Below are positions 61,283-64,000 of a stretch of DNA of 64,000 nucleotides, one piece after another; position 1 is the first letter of the stretch, and the number at the start of each line of letters is the position of its first letter. The notes under the pieces are model-generated. The model made no database searches, had not been told where the DNA came from, and saw only the letters and a list, made by a program, of their open reading frames with translations. A program made the position numbers and the translations under genes. The stretch comes from Microbacterium sp. BR1 (GTDB taxonomy: Bacteria; Actinomycetota; Actinomycetes; Actinomycetales; Microbacteriaceae): NCBI RefSeq assembly GCF_002812725.1, contig NZ_NMUN01000010.1, positions 372,001 through 436,000 on the forward strand, in the 5' to 3' direction.

Positions 61283-62866
61283 TCAGCTGACGCGGATGCT
61301 CAGCTCATCCCAGCCCGTCGCCCCATCGGGCACGACGCCCTGCACGTCGCTCGTCTGCGTCTCGCCATCGACGTTCGTCGCGCGGCAGCGGATCGTGTGC
61401 TCGCCGGATGTCGCGGCCCACGTCAGGCTCCACTGCACCCACGTGTCGTCCGAGATCGCGGTGGCGAGCGTCGCGTCCTGCCAGTCGCCGCCGTCGATCT
61501 GGACCTCGACACCCGAGACCCCGACGTGCTGCTGCCAGGCGACCCCGGCGATCACGGTGTCACCCGCCGCGAGCACCGAGCCGGTGCGGGGGACGTCGAT
61601 GCGCGACTGCAGCTTGACCGGGCCCCGTTCGGACCATCCGCGGTCGGTCCAGTAGGCGGTCGCGTCCGCGAAGGTGGTGACCTCCATCTCGACGACCCAC
61701 TTCGTCGCCGACACGTAGCCATACAGGCCCGGAACCACCATGCGCACCGGGAAGCCGTGCTCGGCGGGCAGCGGCTGCCCGTTCATCCCGACCGCGAGGA
61801 TGGCGTTGCGATCGTCGGTCAGCGCCTCGATCGGGCTGCTGGCCGTGAATCCGTCGACCGACCGCGACAGCACCATGTCTGCACCCGCTTTCGGGCGCGC
61901 GCGTTCGAGCAGTTGGCGGATCGGATAGCCGAGCCACAGAGCATTGCCGATCAGATCGCCGCCCACCTCGTTCGAGACGCAGGTCAGGGTCGTCACGCTC
62001 TCTTCCAGGGGCAGCGCGAGCAACTCATCCCAGCCGATCGTGACCTCTTGCTCCACCATGCCGTGGATGCGCAGCGACCACTCCGCGGGGTCGACCTGCG
62101 GCACGATCAGGGCCGTATCGATGCGATAGAACCGGTCGTTCGGGGTGATGACGGGCGTCAGCCCCTCGATGTTCAGCTCGGCACCGGCCGGGACCGGTGC
62201 GGCCGTCGTCGAGGGGGTCGGCAGGCGGATGGCGTCACGGACGGCCGTCGCGGCCCGACTCCCGGCACGCGCCGCGCTCGAGCCGAGGGCGGCGAGTGCG
62301 CCGATGGCCGCCGCGCCACCGCTCCAGATGAGGAACGAGCGGCGATCCGGCTCAGACGTGCGCGTCGGCGCCTGGCGAGTCGTCGCGTCATCCGCCGCAT
62401 CCGTCGCGCTGGCGGTCGAGCGCGCGGGCAGGCGCCGGATGAGCATGCCGAGCGCGATGGCCGCGGCCGCGGCCGAGACCACCGAGGGGACCCACGACGC
62501 TCCGGTGGCGTTTGCCCGCGTCATCGCGGCCACCGCCCCGAACGCCCCGAGCGCGAGGACGATCACGCGACCCCACGGTGGTCGTCGTGCCTCGAGCAGT
62601 CCGGCCGCCGCGGCGATGAGGGCGAGGACGATCGCGATCCCGGTCAGAAGGGCGATCTTGTCGAGCGTGCCGAACAGCGCGATCGCGAGGTCCTTGGCCC
62701 ACGGCGGGGCGAGGTCGATCATGAGCGAGCCGATGCTCGCGGTCGGGCTCGCCGTGGGCGAGAAGATCGCCGCCGCCAACTCGCCAAGTCCGGCGCCGAA
62801 CGCGACCGCCGCGACGCCCGCCCATCCTGCCGATACGCGGCCCGGCGCGCGGTCGCTGTGCGTCAT
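61283..62866 (-). CDS. Membrane-anchored molybdopterin-dependent oxidoreductase (sulfite-oxidase fold)
   Basis: This 527-residue protein has an N-terminal membrane domain of about four helices (1-165), then a twin-arginine-like DRRSFLIW segment before a fifth hydrophobic stretch. An extracytoplasmic catalytic domain follows: RFYRIDTALIVPQVDP, Cys296 in TLTCVSNEVGG as the molybdenum ligand, GFPVRMVVPGLYGY and a C-terminal Ig-like dimerisation domain (VSGVEVQIDGGDW). The fold is the sulfite oxidase/nitrate reductase type; the substrate is unknown. A leaderless promoter fixes the ATG. Confidence 0.9.
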   Translation of the reverse strand: MTHSDRAPGRVSAGWAGVAAVAFGAGLGELAAAIFSPTASPTASIGSLMIDLAPPWAKDLAIALFGTLDKIALLTGIAIVLALIAAAAGLLEARRPPWGRVIVLALGAFGAVAAMTRANATGASWVPSVVSAAAAAIALGMLIRRLPARSTASATDAADDATTRQAPTRTSEPDRRSFLIWSGGAAAIGALAALGSSAARAGSRAATAVRDAIRLPTPSTTAAPVPAGAELNIEGLTPVITPNDRFYRIDTALIVPQVDPAEWSLRIHGMVEQEVTIGWDELLALPLEESVTTLTCVSNEVGGDLIGNALWLGYPIRQLLERARPKAGADMVLSRSVDGFTASSPIEALTDDRNAILAVGMNGQPLPAEHGFPVRMVVPGLYGYVSATKWVVEMEVTTFADATAYWTDRGWSERGPVKLQSRIDVPRTGSVLAAGDTVIAGVAWQQHVGVSGVEVQIDGGDWQDATLATAISDDTWVQWSLTWAATSGEHTIRCRATNVDGETQTSDVQGVVPDGATGWDELSIRVS

Positions 62867-62872
62867 GGTGAG

Positions 62873-62878
62873 AGCTTA
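62873..62878 (-). promoter_or_regulatory. Leaderless -10 element of the molybdoenzyme gene
   Basis: Minus-strand TAAGCT, CTCACC, ATG at 62866. Confidence 0.6.
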
Positions 62879-62976
62879 CGTGCGGTTTCGCGGGGCTGGG
62901 CGGTGCGTTTGCCGTGAGCCTCGAGCCAGCGCGGGGCCGCGCCGCGACCGAAACATCTCGGCAACACGGCCGGGGC

Positions 62977-62982
62977 TAGGCT
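62977..62982 (+). promoter_or_regulatory. Leaderless -10 element of the ATP-grasp gene
   Basis: TAGGCT, CGGGGC, ATG at 62989. Confidence 0.6.
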
Positions 62983-62988
62983 CGGGGC

Positions 62989-64000
62989 ATGGGAGACCTT
63001 TTCGACGGCTACGGCTCGACTCTTGCGCCGCGGAAGACAGCCGAGGGCCTTCCCGCCTATGACGAGATGTTCGGCGGACCGGAGCATCCGGGTGCCCTCG
63101 CCGAGTCTCGCCAGGCGTATCGCGAGCTCTATCAGGCGCTCGCGCGGATGACCCAGGAAGAGCTGCGCGGACGCACCGATTCGCTCGCGAGCTCGTACCT
63201 TGCACAGGGGGTGACGTTCGACTTCGCGGGTGAGGAGCGCCCGTTCCCCCTCGATGCGGTTCCGCGCATCATCGACTTCGACGAGTGGTCGCATGTCGAG
63301 GCCGGCATCAAGCAGCGCGTTCGCGCCCTCGAGGCGTTCCTGGACGACGCGTATGGACGGCAGAACTGCGTGCGCGACGGGGTGATCCCCGCGCAGCTCA
63401 TCGCGTCGTCACAGTACTTCTATCGGCAGGCCCACGACATCCATGCCGCCAACGGCGTACGCATCCAGGTTTCGGGAATCGATCTGATCCGCGACGAGCA
63501 CGGCCAGATGCGCGTGCTCGAAGACAACGTTCGCGTGCCGAGCGGCGTCAGCTACGTCATCTCGAACCGTCGGGTCATGGCGCAGACGCTTCCGGAACTC
63601 TTCGTCTCGATGCGGGTTCGCCCCGTCGGTGACTATCCGAACAAGCTGCTCGCCGCACTGCGTGCTTCCGCCCCGCCCGGGATCGACGAGCCGAACGTCG
63701 TCGTCCTCACGCCCGGCGTCTACAACTCGGCGTACTTCGAGCACACGCTGCTCGCCCGCCTGATGGGTGTCGAGCTCGTCGAGGGTCGCGACCTGCTGTG
63801 CGCCGGCGGCAAGGTCTTCATGCGCACGACCCGCGGTCCCCGCCGGGTCGACGTCATCTACCGCCGCGTCGACGACGACTTCCTCGACCCCCTGCAGTTC
63901 CGGGCCGACTCGATGCTGGGCGCCCCCGGGCTGATGCTCGCGGCGCGCCTGGGCAACGTCACGATCGCGAACGCGGTCGGCAACGGCGTCGCCGACGACA
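62989..64000 (+). CDS. Circularly permuted ATP-grasp protein, N-terminal part (cut by window end)
   Basis: The frame is open from ATG 62989 to the end of the window (337 codons). It begins MGDLFDGYGS and carries DEMFGGPEHPGALAESRQAYRELY, FPLDAVPRIIDFDEW, SGIDLIRDEHGQMRVLEDNVRVPSG, VISNRRVMAQTLPELF and GVELVEGRDLLC (each a separate block). These identify the circularly permuted type 2 ATP-grasp (DUF404/DUF407) family of about 500 residues, whose genes usually precede an alpha-E protein and a transglutaminase-like protein. A peptide-ligating role is inferred from the family. Confidence 0.9.
   Translation, partial: MGDLFDGYGSTLAPRKTAEGLPAYDEMFGGPEHPGALAESRQAYRELYQALARMTQEELRGRTDSLASSYLAQGVTFDFAGEERPFPLDAVPRIIDFDEWSHVEAGIKQRVRALEAFLDDAYGRQNCVRDGVIPAQLIASSQYFYRQAHDIHAANGVRIQVSGIDLIRDEHGQMRVLEDNVRVPSGVSYVISNRRVMAQTLPELFVSMRVRPVGDYPNKLLAALRASAPPGIDEPNVVVLTPGVYNSAYFEHTLLARLMGVELVEGRDLLCAGGKVFMRTTRGPRRVDVIYRRVDDDFLDPLQFRADSMLGAPGLMLAARLGNVTIANAVGNGVADD

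Noticed and set aside
61283..62866. Direct pairing of the molybdoenzyme with the cytochrome b-like protein at 44.5 kb
   Set aside because: Chemically possible, but the genes are 16 kb apart with no shared signal, so it is not claimed.

Overview
The window is a gene-dense, high-GC stretch of an actinobacterial chromosome. The coproporphyrin-type heme pathway (HemY plus HemQ), F420 cofactor genes, an actinobacterial PutA and very many leaderless genes point to Microbacteriaceae, most likely Microbacterium or a close relative (inference from gene content, with no database search). No tRNA, rRNA, CRISPR array, insertion sequence or prophage was seen, and no gene-free gap exceeds about 265 bp.

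Layout. 1-9,200: heme synthesis (hemE end, hemY, a three-gene membrane cassette, then hemQ-hemC-hemD-hemB-hemL) running into cofD of the F420 pathway. 9,144-15,445: the remaining F420 genes on the minus strand (cofE; fbiC-monooxygenase-fgd-cofC with 4-nt overlaps). The CofH half of FbiC lacks its radical-SAM cysteines. 15.5-23.3 kb: an ABC exporter, 3-hydroxyisobutyryl-CoA hydrolase-like, LssY_C, J-domain and D,D-carboxypeptidase genes. 23.3-26.4 kb: a TPP riboswitch in front of ykoEDC (uptake of the thiamine precursor HMP). 26.5-29.1 kb: an acyl-CoA/beta-oxidation-type operon. 29.1-36.6 kb: Nudix, GNAT, rlmN, aldo/keto reductase, RNase HI, and PEP synthase with its regulatory kinase/phosphotransferase. 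36.7-39.9 kb: an ABC exporter operon ending in its presumed MarR-type regulator. 40.0-44.4 kb: the methylcitrate operon (GntR regulator, prpD, prpB, prpC). 44.5-48.5 kb: a cytochrome b-like membrane protein and a two-component system with a DUF4097 protein. 48.5-58.7 kb: GNAT, thioesterase, bifunctional PutA, MFS transporter, AraC and TetR regulators, and a TetR-divergent operon (membrane protein, XRE regulator, quinone reductase). 59.0-61.2 kb: an amidinotransferase-family arginine hydrolase with ornithine aminotransferase. 61.3 kb to the end: a membrane-anchored sulfite-oxidase-fold molybdoenzyme and a truncated circularly permuted ATP-grasp gene.

How the parts fit. Heme and F420 synthesis are intertwined, because cofD is the last gene of the hem operon. 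Fgd in the F420 operon would supply reduced F420 from glucose-6-phosphate. The arginine hydrolase, RocD and PutA together could carry arginine to glutamate. PrpDBC handles propionyl-CoA, which branched-chain and odd-chain acyl-CoA catabolism (the acyl-CoA genes here) would produce. PpsA/PpsR give a switch toward gluconeogenesis.

Signals beyond the genes. Twelve genes start exactly six bases after a TANNNT hexamer (leaderless promoters). Two convergent intergenic gaps carry the same 97-bp element, built from 19-bp units arranged as two direct and three inverted. Several palindromes sit at promoters as likely operators. A small gene at 31.4-31.6 kb appears to be broken by a one-base homopolymer frameshift.
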